NCBI GenBank assembly: GCA_020634435.1
Contig: JACKBS010000006.1
Coordinates: forward strand, 434,001 to 498,000
From: Ardenticatenaceae bacterium
Lineage (GTDB): Bacteria; Chloroflexota; Anaerolineae; Promineifilales; Promineifilaceae
Direction: 5' to 3'
DNA: 64,000 nucleotides
Shown here: piece after piece, positions 45,735 through 54,089 of the stretch
Layout of the letters: the number at the start of each line of letters is the position of its first letter
How positions within the stretch are numbered: the stretch's first letter is position 1
Program-made: the position numbers and the translations under genes
Notes under the pieces: model-generated
The model's input: only the letters and a program-made list of their open reading frames with translations
What the model was told of the DNA's origin: nothing
Databases searched by the model: none

Positions 45735-46187
45735 ATGACTGCATCTCCTGATGAAACAGTTGATTACCGGGCACACCCGGAGGCTTACCGGATTGGCCGG
45801 GGCGAGACGGGCGTTCTGACCGTAGAACCGTACAAAAGCGAAATTCTGCCCCTCTGGCGCTTCAAGACGCCCGAAGAAGCCGCAGAATCCGCAGTTGCCA
45901 TCCTGGAACGATACGAGGATTACAAAAACAGCAGTGATTTTGTGGGGATGGATATGGCGCGAAAGTTTTTGCAGATGGGCTACACGCGCTCGCGCCGCTA
46001 CGCTCGGCACCGTTCTGGCCGCAAGTACGATGACGAGGGCCACGAACTGCCCGATGATCCTGATCCGCAAAAGGCCCACTCGGCCAAAATCTTTAAGGCT
46101 GCCTGGGATCGCGTCCGTAAAGATGAGATGTACCAGCGACTCAAACAGAAACACCAACGGCTAGTGGCAAAATATCGCAATAAGTAG
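45735..46187 (+). CDS. DUF4385 family protein
   Basis: The 150-residue protein has the family core YKSEILPLWRFKTPEEA, FVGMDMARKFLQMGYTRSRR and SGRKYDDEGHELPDDPDP. Its function is unknown; no catalytic motif stands out. It is divergent from the rRNA methyltransferase with 98 bases between the starts, and 11 bases upstream of the AadA-like gene, so the two may be co-transcribed. A TATACT box lies about 60 bases before the ATG. Confidence 0.85.
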   Translation: MTASPDETVDYRAHPEAYRIGRGETGVLTVEPYKSEILPLWRFKTPEEAAESAVAILERYEDYKNSSDFVGMDMARKFLQMGYTRSRRYARHRSGRKYDDEGHELPDDPDPQKAHSAKIFKAAWDRVRKDEMYQRLKQKHQRLVAKYRNK

Positions 46188-46198
46188 GGACCCCGTAG

Positions 46199-47002
46199 AT
46201 GCGTGAGCAAGTTCACTACACACCGTTTGCTGACATCAACGAAGTACTGGCGTATTTTCGCGATCAGCTTCAGACACTGCTTGGGGACCAATTCCTGGGC
46301 ATGGTTTTGGTTGGCTCGTTGGCCCTGGGCGATTTTGATCCGGCCCGCAGCGACATTGATTTTATTGTAGTGACCAAAACAGAGCTGGACGAGGCGGTTG
46401 TGCACCGTTTGAAGGCACTTCATGAGCAGTTTGCCGCCAGCGCTTCACCGTGGGCCGAGCGCCTTGAGGTGGTGTACGTGCCCCAGGTAGCGCTTGGGCC
46501 GCAGCCGCCGTCAACAGCGTTGTATCCGCAAATGGAGCGGGGGATGTCGCTGGCGATGATGGCTTTGGAGCCGGGTTGGGTATTCCAATGTTGGTCGCTG
46601 CGGGAGCGAGGCATCGCTGTGGCTGGCCCGGAGCCACGTTTGTTGGCGGCACCGGCCGACCGGCAGGCAATGGCTTTGGCCGTGGCGACCATCGCCCGTG
46701 AATGGCTAGTCGCGGCCCAAACCGATCCCTCGTGGCTGGCGTGGCTTGTGGAACGGCCGAATCACACATTCGTCGTACAAACATTGTGCCGTTTGCTGTA
46801 TGCGCTAGCCACTGGTGAAGCGACTTCCAAGCCGCAGGCGGTACGGTGGGCAGAGCAGTCGCTGGATCCGCCGTGGCCAGCGCTCATCCAGCATATGCTT
46901 GCATCCCACCAAACTCCTGAACTACTCACGCCTGACGAAATTGAAGCAACGGTTGCTTTGCTCAAGTTCACCCTGAACCAGGGAGAGGTCGCTGCCTCTT
47001 AA
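46199..47002 (+). CDS. AadA-like nucleotidyltransferase with DUF4111 domain
   Basis: The 267-residue protein has the nucleotidyltransferase signature LVGSLALGDFDPARSDIDFI (residues about 38-57) and a C-terminal helical domain with FVVQTLCRLLYALATGEATS and KPQAVRWAEQSL, matching the aminoglycoside 3''-adenylyltransferase architecture. It may adenylylate streptomycin- or spectinomycin-type drugs, but environmental homologues with this fold are common and the substrate is unproven. Confidence 0.8.
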   Translation: MREQVHYTPFADINEVLAYFRDQLQTLLGDQFLGMVLVGSLALGDFDPARSDIDFIVVTKTELDEAVVHRLKALHEQFAASASPWAERLEVVYVPQVALGPQPPSTALYPQMERGMSLAMMALEPGWVFQCWSLRERGIAVAGPEPRLLAAPADRQAMALAVATIAREWLVAAQTDPSWLAWLVERPNHTFVVQTLCRLLYALATGEATSKPQAVRWAEQSLDPPWPALIQHMLASHQTPELLTPDEIEATVALLKFTLNQGEVAAS

Positions 47003-47029
47003 GCCCATAAAACAATAAGGATTTTCAAC

Positions 47030-47839
47030 ATGAGAGATGTCCGAGATGCCCAAATTGAGTTAACTGAGGCGGAAACTGGTGGCCTGGCCGCGCTGCGACT
47101 GGTGCAGCCGCCGGGTAGTTTTGCCCTGACACCCGCCAGCCGCGTGGCCTTGCAGGCCGTCGGGCAACACCGTGAGCGGTTGACAGGTATCGGGCTGGAT
47201 TGGGGCACCGGGGGTGGTGTTTTGGCCATCGCGGCAGCCCGATTAACGGCCGTTGCTCAAGTCCTTGGTCTGGACATCGCGCCAGAAAATGTGGCCGCGG
47301 CCAGGCAAAATGCGGAACTAAACGGGGTGAGTGAGAAAACCAGTTTCTTTCTGGCTGATTCTTATGCGCCAACGGCCGTTTCTGACCAAAATTATCTGGC
47401 TGCACTACACGGGCAAATCCAGTTCATACTGGCTAACCCACCTTCCAGTGAGGGGGACGATGGGTTTGCCTTCCGGCGAGTGGTGCTGGCGGAGGGACGG
47501 CCGTTTCTAGCCAAAGGCGGCGTGGTTTTCCTCAACATCTCCTACCAATACGGACCGCAGCGCATTGCCGCGCTTACGGAGCAGATTGATGGCTATCGTT
47601 ACGGCGGCGTGTTGGCCAGTACCGATTGGGTGCCATTCGACCTGGAGCGTGAGGATTTGCGCCACTGTTTGGTGCTCTACGCTGCCGAGGAAGAGCGGGG
47701 TGGGGCTGCCTATGCCTTTGCCCCGCCGGATGATCCCGCCCAAACGCTGGATGCTCGCGCCGCTCTGCGCCACTTTCAACAAACCGGGCAAAGTCCATTC
47801 TCGCGTTGGCAAACCCATCTGTTTGAATTTCAAGGGTAG
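47030..47839 (+). CDS. Class I SAM-dependent methyltransferase with NPPS motif
   Basis: At 269 residues it has motif I GLDWGTGGGVLAIAAA, LGLDIAPENVAAARQNAEL and the catalytic-type ILANPPSSEGDDGF. The NPPS tetrad points to methylation of a planar nitrogen such as Gln or Asn amide or adenine N6, as in PrmA/PrmC/HemK relatives. AAGGATTTTCAAC precedes the ATG. It follows the AadA-like gene by 27 bases. Confidence 0.82.
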   Translation: MRDVRDAQIELTEAETGGLAALRLVQPPGSFALTPASRVALQAVGQHRERLTGIGLDWGTGGGVLAIAAARLTAVAQVLGLDIAPENVAAARQNAELNGVSEKTSFFLADSYAPTAVSDQNYLAALHGQIQFILANPPSSEGDDGFAFRRVVLAEGRPFLAKGGVVFLNISYQYGPQRIAALTEQIDGYRYGGVLASTDWVPFDLEREDLRHCLVLYAAEEERGGAAYAFAPPDDPAQTLDARAALRHFQQTGQSPFSRWQTHLFEFQG

Positions 47840-47859
47840 AGCGGCTGCCCAATCATAGT

Positions 47860-48783
47860 TTACCTTGTGCTCTCTGTCGTCGAGAGCGCTTGGCGCGCGG
47901 GTCGGCCCAACTTCAGGCCTATGACCAGGCCCACGCTGGCCAGAATGGTGCCCATCCCCAGCAACATGCCGCCTGTGAGCGATTCGCGGAAGAACAGGAT
48001 GCCCCACAGGGTGCCAAACACGGGCACCAGGAAGGTGACGCTGGTGGTGCGGCTGGCCCCCACATTTTGCAGCAGCGCGTAAAAAATCAGGTAGGCCACG
48101 CAGGTGGAGAGCAGGCTTAAGGCCAGCAGGGAGAGCCATACGGCCGTTCCCGGCCAGTTCGCAGGTATCTGAAAAGCCGCCGGGATGGCCAGGATCACCG
48201 CCGCGCTAAGCAATTGCACCATCGAGGCGGTGAGCGGCGGTAGGTGTTTCATGTGTCGGGCGGCATACACTGCGCCTGCACCGTAGCTCATCGCCCCCAA
48301 CAGCGAGGCGACCACGCCAACGGCCGTTGCGCCACTCAGCGCCACAGGTCCGCCACCCACCAAAACGATCACCCCCATAACGCCCAGCAATAGGCCGGTG
48401 ACTTTACGGCCGTTGAGCTTTTCACCCACCCATGATGCGGCAATAACGGCCGTAAACAGCGGTGTGGTCGAATTCAAAATGGCGGCCACCGATACCGAAA
48501 TGCGCAGTTCGGAAAAGGCAATCAGGCTAAACGGCAGGGCGCAGTTCAGCAGCCCCACCAGCAGATAATGCCGCCAGTGGGTCTTGAGCTGGAGCGTCAT
48601 CTTCTGCGGCTGCTGCCGCTGACGGAAGTGAGCCACCCCCGCCAGCACCAGCCCGGCCAACAAAACGCGCAAAAACATCAAAAACAGCGGGTGCAGCGCC
48701 TGAACGGCAATGTTGATAAAAGAAAAAGATGCACCCCAAATAGCCCCCAACAGCAGCAGGGCCGCGGCTTGACTTAGCTTCAT
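47860..48783 (-). CDS. EamA/DMT-family transporter
   Basis: This 307-residue protein has ten predicted membrane helices in two EamA repeats: LLLGAIWGASFSFINIA and later ALLNCALPFSLIAFSEL, then VGVVASLLGAMSYGAGAVYAA and FLVPVFGTLWGILFF. Members export metabolites, amino acids or drugs. GAAGGAGTAGATT precedes the ATG. It is divergent from an AraC-type regulator, which may control it. Confidence 0.9.
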   Translation of the reverse strand: MKLSQAAALLLLGAIWGASFSFINIAVQALHPLFLMFLRVLLAGLVLAGVAHFRQRQQPQKMTLQLKTHWRHYLLVGLLNCALPFSLIAFSELRISVSVAAILNSTTPLFTAVIAASWVGEKLNGRKVTGLLLGVMGVIVLVGGGPVALSGATAVGVVASLLGAMSYGAGAVYAARHMKHLPPLTASMVQLLSAAVILAIPAAFQIPANWPGTAVWLSLLALSLLSTCVAYLIFYALLQNVGASRTTSVTFLVPVFGTLWGILFFRESLTGGMLLGMGTILASVGLVIGLKLGRPARQALSTTESTR

Positions 48784-48892
48784 AATCTACTCCTTCTTCG
48801 TTGATTTTGTTCTGCTTCTTCTTGCTATAATAAGCACCGCGCTCTGGAGAAAATTGTATTTTTTCGACAACTTTTGTCGGCGTTTGAAACCT

Positions 48893-49717
48893 ATGGCTAC
48901 CGATTCGCAACCCGCTCTGACCAATCTTGGCTTTCAGCTGGTGCCGCCCAGCGGGGATTTACGGCCGTATGTGCAATCGTTCTGGTCATTCCGGCGGCCC
49001 GCCCCGCTGCTGACCTTTCGCGAGGAATACATGCACCCGCGCGGTGGCTTTGGCGTGGTCTTCAACTTTGGCGATCCGGTGTTTTTGGACGGCCGTTTGG
49101 TCAAAGAACCGCTTTTTTTGGATGGGGCCAACACGCTGTCGCGCAAAATGGGCTTTATCGGGCGGGTGGATTTGGTCGGGATTCGTTTTCGCGAAGGCGG
49201 CGCGTATCCATTTTTGGGCGTGCCGCTGCATGAACTGCGCGACGCCTTTACGCTGCTGGATGTGCTCGACCGGCGTCAGCTGCTAACGCTGCATGATCGA
49301 TTGGCAGAAACGGCAGTCCTTGCCCACCGCTTTCAACTGCTCGACCAATGGCTGTTAACCCGCTTGGCGCAGGGACAGACGCGCAGCCTGCTCATCCCCC
49401 CGTCGTTGGCGCGATTGCAGGCCCAGGCTGGGCAGCTGCCCATTCCGCAGCTGGCTGAGGAGCTAGCCGTGAGCCAGCGGCAGCTAGAGCGATTGTTCCA
49501 GCTGCAAGTAGGCATGACGCCCAAGCAGTATGCCCGGCTGGTCCGCGTGGAAACCGCCCGCCTGGCCCTGAAACAGCACACGGAGACTGCCACACGGCTG
49601 GCGGTTGACCTGGGTTTTTACGATCAGGCGCACTTCATTCGCGAGTTCCGCTCGGTAATTGGCATGACGCCGACGGCCTACAAAAAGCGCCAATCGCCAC
49701 CAGTTGACCCGGACTGA
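48893..49717 (+). CDS. AraC-family transcriptional regulator
   Basis: The 274-residue protein has an N-terminal DUF6597-like sensor region (LRPYVQSFWSFR, YMHPRGGFGVVFNF) and a C-terminal double helix-turn-helix (IPQLAEELAVSQRQLERLF, MTPKQYARLVRVETARLAL, DQAHFIREFRSVIGMTPTAY). The ATG at 48893 lacks a Shine-Dalgarno; a TTG at 48854 behind GGAGAAAA is an alternative that adds 13 residues. A TATAAT box lies at about 48823. It probably regulates itself and the divergent EamA exporter. Confidence 0.9.
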   Translation: MATDSQPALTNLGFQLVPPSGDLRPYVQSFWSFRRPAPLLTFREEYMHPRGGFGVVFNFGDPVFLDGRLVKEPLFLDGANTLSRKMGFIGRVDLVGIRFREGGAYPFLGVPLHELRDAFTLLDVLDRRQLLTLHDRLAETAVLAHRFQLLDQWLLTRLAQGQTRSLLIPPSLARLQAQAGQLPIPQLAEELAVSQRQLERLFQLQVGMTPKQYARLVRVETARLALKQHTETATRLAVDLGFYDQAHFIREFRSVIGMTPTAYKKRQSPPVDPD

Positions 49718-49824
49718 CGCCAGCCGTAACGGAAGTTAGATCGCCGGGTTTTTGTTGTCATCTCACTTGGACGGCTGGCACGATCTGGTTGTCCAGCCAG
49801 CCCCACCACATAAGGATTCAGGAA

Positions 49825-50241
49825 ATGAAAGCAACCGCCGTTGGAACCACTTCTGGGTGTGTCATTTGGATTTTGGCGTTTGCGCTGGTGTCACTGTGTC
49901 TTTGCCCGGCATCTATGGTGATTGGCACCCTCCTAGGCGCGGATGCGATGGCCAGCGTGATGGGGCCATATCTTTGCCCGGACAACAGCACGGCCGAGGT
50001 GGTCACTTTCCAAACCACCAGCACCGATGAATTTGGCAATGAAGAACCGGCCACTGGCTACGAAATGCGCTGTATCAATTCGGATGGCACCGTGGTGCGC
50101 GAGGGGAGCCCGGATTTTGCCTTTTACTTTATAGGCATCCTGGCGCTGATCAGCCTGATTGTTGCCGCTGGTCTGGCCTTTTTGGTAGCTGCGCCGCTAG
50201 GTACATTGATCGGACGGTGGAGCGGCCGTTCCCACCGCTGA
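49825..50241 (+). CDS. Small two-helix membrane protein, unknown function
   Basis: The 138-residue protein has a first membrane helix at about 10-38 (CVIWILAFALVSLCLC), a 60-residue extracytoplasmic loop with two cysteines (YLCPDNS, MRCINSDG) likely to form a disulfide, and a second helix (FYFIGILALISLIVAAGLAF). No family is recognised. AAGGATTCAGGAA lies before the ATG. Confidence 0.6.
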   Translation: MKATAVGTTSGCVIWILAFALVSLCLCPASMVIGTLLGADAMASVMGPYLCPDNSTAEVVTFQTTSTDEFGNEEPATGYEMRCINSDGTVVREGSPDFAFYFIGILALISLIVAAGLAFLVAAPLGTLIGRWSGRSHR

Positions 50242-50314
50242 TCATCTCTCTCCTTTCCCTTCAATTCGTATTTGCCTGCACCGCAGGTATACTGCGTAGA
50301 GACATTGCCTGCCT

Positions 50315-50343
50315 GTAGAGACGTTGCATTGCAACGTCTCTAC
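50315..50343. repeat. Palindrome GTAGAGACGTTGCA...TGCAACGTCTCTAC
   Basis: A 14-bp inverted repeat centred on GCATTGC, preceded by a half-copy GTAGAGACATTGCC (50295-50308). It looks like a small interspersed hairpin and lies just upstream of the methyltransferase gene, whose promoter it may affect. Confidence 0.75.
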
Positions 50344-50363
50344 ACCTAAAAAGGGACGTGTGA

Positions 50364-51116
50364 ATGAAAGAAAACAAATACGATGAAGCGGCATTTTTTG
50401 ACCAGTACGGCAAGATGGCGCGATCCATTGGCGGTCTTCAATCAGCCGGGGAGTGGCCGGAATTTGAAAAACTTTTGCCGGATCTGGCAGGAAAAGACGT
50501 GCTGGATTTGGGCTGTGGGTATGGTTGGCACTGCCGCTATGCGGTAGAACATGGCGCTCGCTCCGCTGTGGGGACCGATATTTCCGAAAAAATGTTGGCC
50601 GAAGCAAGGTCCAAAACGGCCGATTCCCGCATTACCTACATTCAGACCGCCATTGAAGAGATTGATTTCAGCCCGGAAAGTTTTGATCTCATTCTCAGCT
50701 CGTTGGCGTTTCATTATGTGGAATTTTTTGAACCCGTCTGTGCCAGACTGTATAAACTTTTGCGGCCCGGCGGCAACCTGGTATTTTCCGTGGAGCACCC
50801 AATTTTTACGGCGCAGGGCAAGCAGGATTGGGTGTACGATGACCAGGGCCGCAAACTCCATTGGCCGGTAGATAACTATTTTTTAGACGGCCGTCGCGAA
50901 ACTCTGTTTTTGGGGCACACAGTCATCAAATATCATCGCACCCTGACGGGATACCTGGACCCCCTCATCCATGCCGGATTTTCGCTGCAAAAAATCATAG
51001 AGCCCAAACCATCCACCGAAGCGTTGCCAAGGGATGAATCGCTGCATGAAGAGCTGCGCCGACCGATGATGCTGCTCATTGCGGCGCACAAAGCACCGCT
51101 GGCGCAGTCCACGTAA
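50364..51116 (+). CDS. Class I SAM-dependent methyltransferase
   Basis: The 250-residue protein has motif I VLDLGCGYGWHCRYAVEHGA, VGTDISEKMLAEAR (acidic residue binding the ribose), and SFDLILSSLAFHYVE with LLRPGGNLVFSVEHP, as in UbiE/Methyltransf_11 small-molecule methyltransferases. The substrate cannot be inferred. The start has GGGACGTGTGA upstream. Confidence 0.85.
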   Translation: MKENKYDEAAFFDQYGKMARSIGGLQSAGEWPEFEKLLPDLAGKDVLDLGCGYGWHCRYAVEHGARSAVGTDISEKMLAEARSKTADSRITYIQTAIEEIDFSPESFDLILSSLAFHYVEFFEPVCARLYKLLRPGGNLVFSVEHPIFTAQGKQDWVYDDQGRKLHWPVDNYFLDGRRETLFLGHTVIKYHRTLTGYLDPLIHAGFSLQKIIEPKPSTEALPRDESLHEELRRPMMLLIAAHKAPLAQST

Positions 51117-51217
51117 CAAGATGAAACGCGCTCACAGGCTATCTGGATTTTACGGCATTTTTGAATGAACGATGACGTAGGGTAGGCGGGTTGTGCTGCC
51201 TGCCAGGGAGAATAATT

Positions 51218-51901
51218 TTGTCCGAAACAACAATGGATGTTTATCTGGAAATTGGCAAGAAAAAACTGTTTGCCGGGGCTGTTGACTGGCCTGGTTGGTG
51301 CTGTGGTGGCAAGGATGAGGCCACGGCATTGGCGGCGCTGCTGGCGGCCGCGCCGCGCTACGCCGCCTTGCTGCAAAATACCAGTTTGACGTTTGAAGTG
51401 CCCACAAGCGCCGACGCTTTCCACATTGTGGAGCGGGTGCCAGGGACAAATACCACGGATTTTGGTGCGCCGGACGCACTAATTACCAGGGATCACGCGC
51501 CTTTTTCGGCTGAAGACCTGGCCGAGGCACAAAGCTTGCTGGCTGCGTATTGGGCTGGTTTTGATGCGGCGGTAGAAACGGCCGTTGGCCACGAACTGCG
51601 TAAAGGGCCACGCGGCGGCGGACGTGAGCTGGAAGGGATTGTGGAGCATGTGCTGGAATCCAGCGCCAGCTACCTCAGAGTGTTGGGCTGGAAATTCCCC
51701 AAAGTGAAAGATGAAAGCCCGGCGCAACGGATGGCGCGGCTTCGCGAAGAAATTGGCAACGGACTGGCCGCCGCCACTGCGGGCGAGCTGGACGAAGAAG
51801 GGCCGCGCGGTGGCAAACGATGGCCGCCGCGCTACTTTGTGCGCCGCCTGGGCTGGCACATCATTGACCACATCTGGGAAATTGAAGATCGGATGCCGTA
51901 G
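51218..51901 (+). CDS. DinB-like protein, hypothetical
   Basis: About 227 residues. The N-terminal part (VYLEIGKKKLFAGAVDWPGW) is beta-rich; the C-terminal part has EGIVEHVLESSASYLRVLG and FVRRLGWHIIDHIWEIEDR, which place histidines as in DinB-fold metal sites. Function unknown. TTG at 51218 is preferred for its AGGGAGAATAATT signal; ATG at 51233 is the alternative. It opens a run of DinB and VOC genes. Confidence 0.6.
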   Translation: MSETTMDVYLEIGKKKLFAGAVDWPGWCCGGKDEATALAALLAAAPRYAALLQNTSLTFEVPTSADAFHIVERVPGTNTTDFGAPDALITRDHAPFSAEDLAEAQSLLAAYWAGFDAAVETAVGHELRKGPRGGGRELEGIVEHVLESSASYLRVLGWKFPKVKDESPAQRMARLREEIGNGLAAATAGELDEEGPRGGKRWPPRYFVRRLGWHIIDHIWEIEDRMP

Positions 51902-52051
51902 GCCAATTGGGGAGTACTACAAGCCACGAATGATAATCTTTTTTCGCGAGATGCCGGGAAAATTCGGCTTTGTCTTTCGGAACGCATGTTCTATAATTCT
52001 CGGCAGCTGTACTTTACCCGCACTTGACGACTGGCAAAAAGGAGATTGCAA

Positions 52052-52471
52052 ATGACCGATTCCGCAGCAAACGAGAACGGCGCACCTATCGCGGCATGGC
52101 CCAAAGGCATTAACGCCATTACGCTGTTTATGGAGGATATGGACACCGCCAAAGAGTTTTACCAGCGCGCGTTTGGCTTGCCCGTGTTTTACGAAGATGA
52201 TGCCTCGGCGGTGTTTAAGTTTGGCGACACACTGATTAATTTATTAAACGTAACGGCCGCCCCTGAGCTCATCCAACCAGCGGCCGTGGCCAGGCCCGAC
52301 GCGGGTCATCGCTTTGTCTTCACTGTGGGCGTGGAGGATGTGGACGCGATGTGTGCCCAATTGGCCGAACGAGGGGTGGCGCTGCTAAACGGGCCAATGG
52401 ATCGGCCGTGGGGCATTCGCACCGCCAGTTTTGTGGACCCCGGCGGCCACATTTGGGAGATTGCTAAATAG
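52052..52471 (+). CDS. VOC superfamily (glyoxalase/bleomycin-resistance-like) protein
   Basis: This 139-residue vicinal-oxygen-chelate fold has two beta-alpha repeats: INAITLFMEDMDTAKEFYQ and HRFVFTVGVEDVDAMCAQL, ending in FVDPGGHIWEIAK with the C-terminal metal-type Glu. Members bind metals or drugs. AAAAAGGAGATTGCAA precedes the ATG. Start of a tight operon: the next gene begins nine bases after its stop. Confidence 0.88.
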   Translation: MTDSAANENGAPIAAWPKGINAITLFMEDMDTAKEFYQRAFGLPVFYEDDASAVFKFGDTLINLLNVTAAPELIQPAAVARPDAGHRFVFTVGVEDVDAMCAQLAERGVALLNGPMDRPWGIRTASFVDPGGHIWEIAK

Positions 52472-52480
52472 GAAGGCGCC

Positions 52481-52990
52481 GTGAATAAATTCGAATTGAT
52501 TGATTGGCTGAAAGCAGAGCATGGGCAGTGGCAGGCCTTGCTAGAAAAGATTGGCCCGGCGCGGATGGAACTGCCGGGCGTGGTTGCCCACTGGTCGATG
52601 AAGGACATTGTGGCCCATCTGAGCGGCTGGCATTCGACGCTTGTTGGCCCGCTGCAAGTCGCGCGGCATGGTGATCCCCAGCCGCCACCGCCCTGGCCCG
52701 CCAATCTGGAAGAAGATGACGCGATCAATGGCTGGATTTATGAGCATGGCCGGGAACGGCCGTTGTCCGAAATTCTGGCTGAGTCTAACCAACAGTTTGA
52801 GCAGCTCTTCGCCATTCTACACGCCCTGCCCGACAATACGCCGGTCGAGGTGATTCAGCAGGAAGGCCGAGAATATTATTTTGTCCGGCTAGGCGAGGAG
52901 CGCTTTGCGCCTGGCGAATTTTTCTACCACTTTCATGAGGATCATGAAGCAGAGATTCGCGCCTGGCTGGCCAAAATCGACACGGAGTAG
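52481..52990 (+). CDS. ClbS/DfsB-like four-helix bundle protein (DinB fold)
   Basis: The 169-residue protein has the layout LIDWLKAEHGQWQALLEKIG, VVAHWSMKDIVAHLSGWH and the late FFYHFHEDHEAEIRAWL segment seen in ClbS/DfsB proteins. ClbS hydrolyses the cyclopropane warhead of colibactin and protects DNA in its producer. Whether this homologue has that activity is unknown. GTG start behind AGGAAGGCGCC. Confidence 0.75.
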   Translation: MNKFELIDWLKAEHGQWQALLEKIGPARMELPGVVAHWSMKDIVAHLSGWHSTLVGPLQVARHGDPQPPPPWPANLEEDDAINGWIYEHGRERPLSEILAESNQQFEQLFAILHALPDNTPVEVIQQEGREYYFVRLGEERFAPGEFFYHFHEDHEAEIRAWLAKIDTE

Positions 52991-52999
52991 GAGGAATTT

Positions 53000-53494
53000 A
53001 TGGACGCAAATGCTTTTCGCTATTTTTACAACTACCATTTTGCTGAAAACCGCAGCCTGTGGGATAGGTATATCGCGCCGTTGCCATATGCCCAGTTTTT
53101 GCAGAAAGCGGCCTATTCGCATGGGTCCGTGCGTGACCAGATTGTGCATTTGCTAGACGTAGACGACGTCTGGTTTAGCGAGTTGCAAGGTATTGCGCCG
53201 TTTGACCCACTGCCCGACGCCACCGGTGAAGATGACCGGGCGGCTATTCGTGCCCACTGGGACCGGGTTGAGCAAAAAGCGCGTGCTTATTTGGCTGATC
53301 TGAAGGATGAGATGCTGTTTACGAAGCCGATCACGGAGCCGGATGAAGACAAGGACCTCATCGTCTGGCAGGTGCTGCTGCACGTGGTGAACCATGCCAC
53401 TGACCACCGTGCCCAAATTCTGCGCCAGCTCAACGACCTGGGTGTGGAGACGGTTTCTCAGGATTTCATCTTCCACGTGTATGAACATCCGTAA
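53000..53494 (+). CDS. DinB family protein
   Basis: The 164-residue four-helix protein has metal-ligand histidines in DQIVHLLDVDDVWF and LLHVVNHATDHRAQILRQL, the DinB/YfiT pattern. DinB proteins include thiol-dependent transferases and hydrolases. The start codon follows GGAGGAATTT. Nine bases separate it from the previous stop. Confidence 0.87.
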   Translation: MDANAFRYFYNYHFAENRSLWDRYIAPLPYAQFLQKAAYSHGSVRDQIVHLLDVDDVWFSELQGIAPFDPLPDATGEDDRAAIRAHWDRVEQKARAYLADLKDEMLFTKPITEPDEDKDLIVWQVLLHVVNHATDHRAQILRQLNDLGVETVSQDFIFHVYEHP

Positions 53495-53545
53495 AATGGG
53501 ACAAATCTTCAGGCTGTTTGGGCAATCCATTTTGGGAGGCACAAA

Positions 53546-54076
53546 ATGAACATTCCTTTTAAAGAAATTATTTGGCAGCAGTTTGGCGCGGCAATTGATG
53601 ATTTGGAGAATACGATGCAAGCCTGCCCCGATGCGTTATGGCAGGCCAAGTTGTGGCATGAGCCAGAACTGGAGCGCTTTTTTCTGCCGGAGTTTTGGTA
53701 CATCATTTACCATTCGCTGTTTTGGTTGGACCTCTACCTGACGGGATCGGAGGAAGGGTTTTTGCCGCCAGAGCCATTTCTGCTGGTGGAGCAGAATGAA
53801 GAAGGTCCGCTGCCGGAACGGCCGTATACCAAAGCCGAACTGCAAGCGTACCTGGAACTTTGCCGCGATCGATGCCGCACCACCATTGAGTCCCTCACCG
53901 ACGAAGCCGCGCAGCAGCTTTGCAGCTTTCCGTGGGGGGAGGTCAATTTTGCCGAGCTGCTGCTCTACTCCATGCGCCACCTGGCGGGGCACGCCGCCCA
54001 GCTCAACCTGCTGCTGGGGCAGCAAATGGGCTCTGCGCCCGGTTGGGTGACCCAAGCTGACCCGAAAAACCCGTAA
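53546..54076 (+). CDS. DinB-like protein
   Basis: The 176-residue helical protein has YIIYHSLFWLDLYLTG and LLYSMRHLAGHAAQLNLLLGQ, placing histidines as in the DinB fold. It is the third or fourth such protein in sequence; they differ enough not to be recent copies. GGGAGGCACAAA precedes the ATG. Confidence 0.8.
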   Translation: MNIPFKEIIWQQFGAAIDDLENTMQACPDALWQAKLWHEPELERFFLPEFWYIIYHSLFWLDLYLTGSEEGFLPPEPFLLVEQNEEGPLPERPYTKAELQAYLELCRDRCRTTIESLTDEAAQQLCSFPWGEVNFAELLLYSMRHLAGHAAQLNLLLGQQMGSAPGWVTQADPKNP

Positions 54077-54089
54077 GAAGGATGGCATT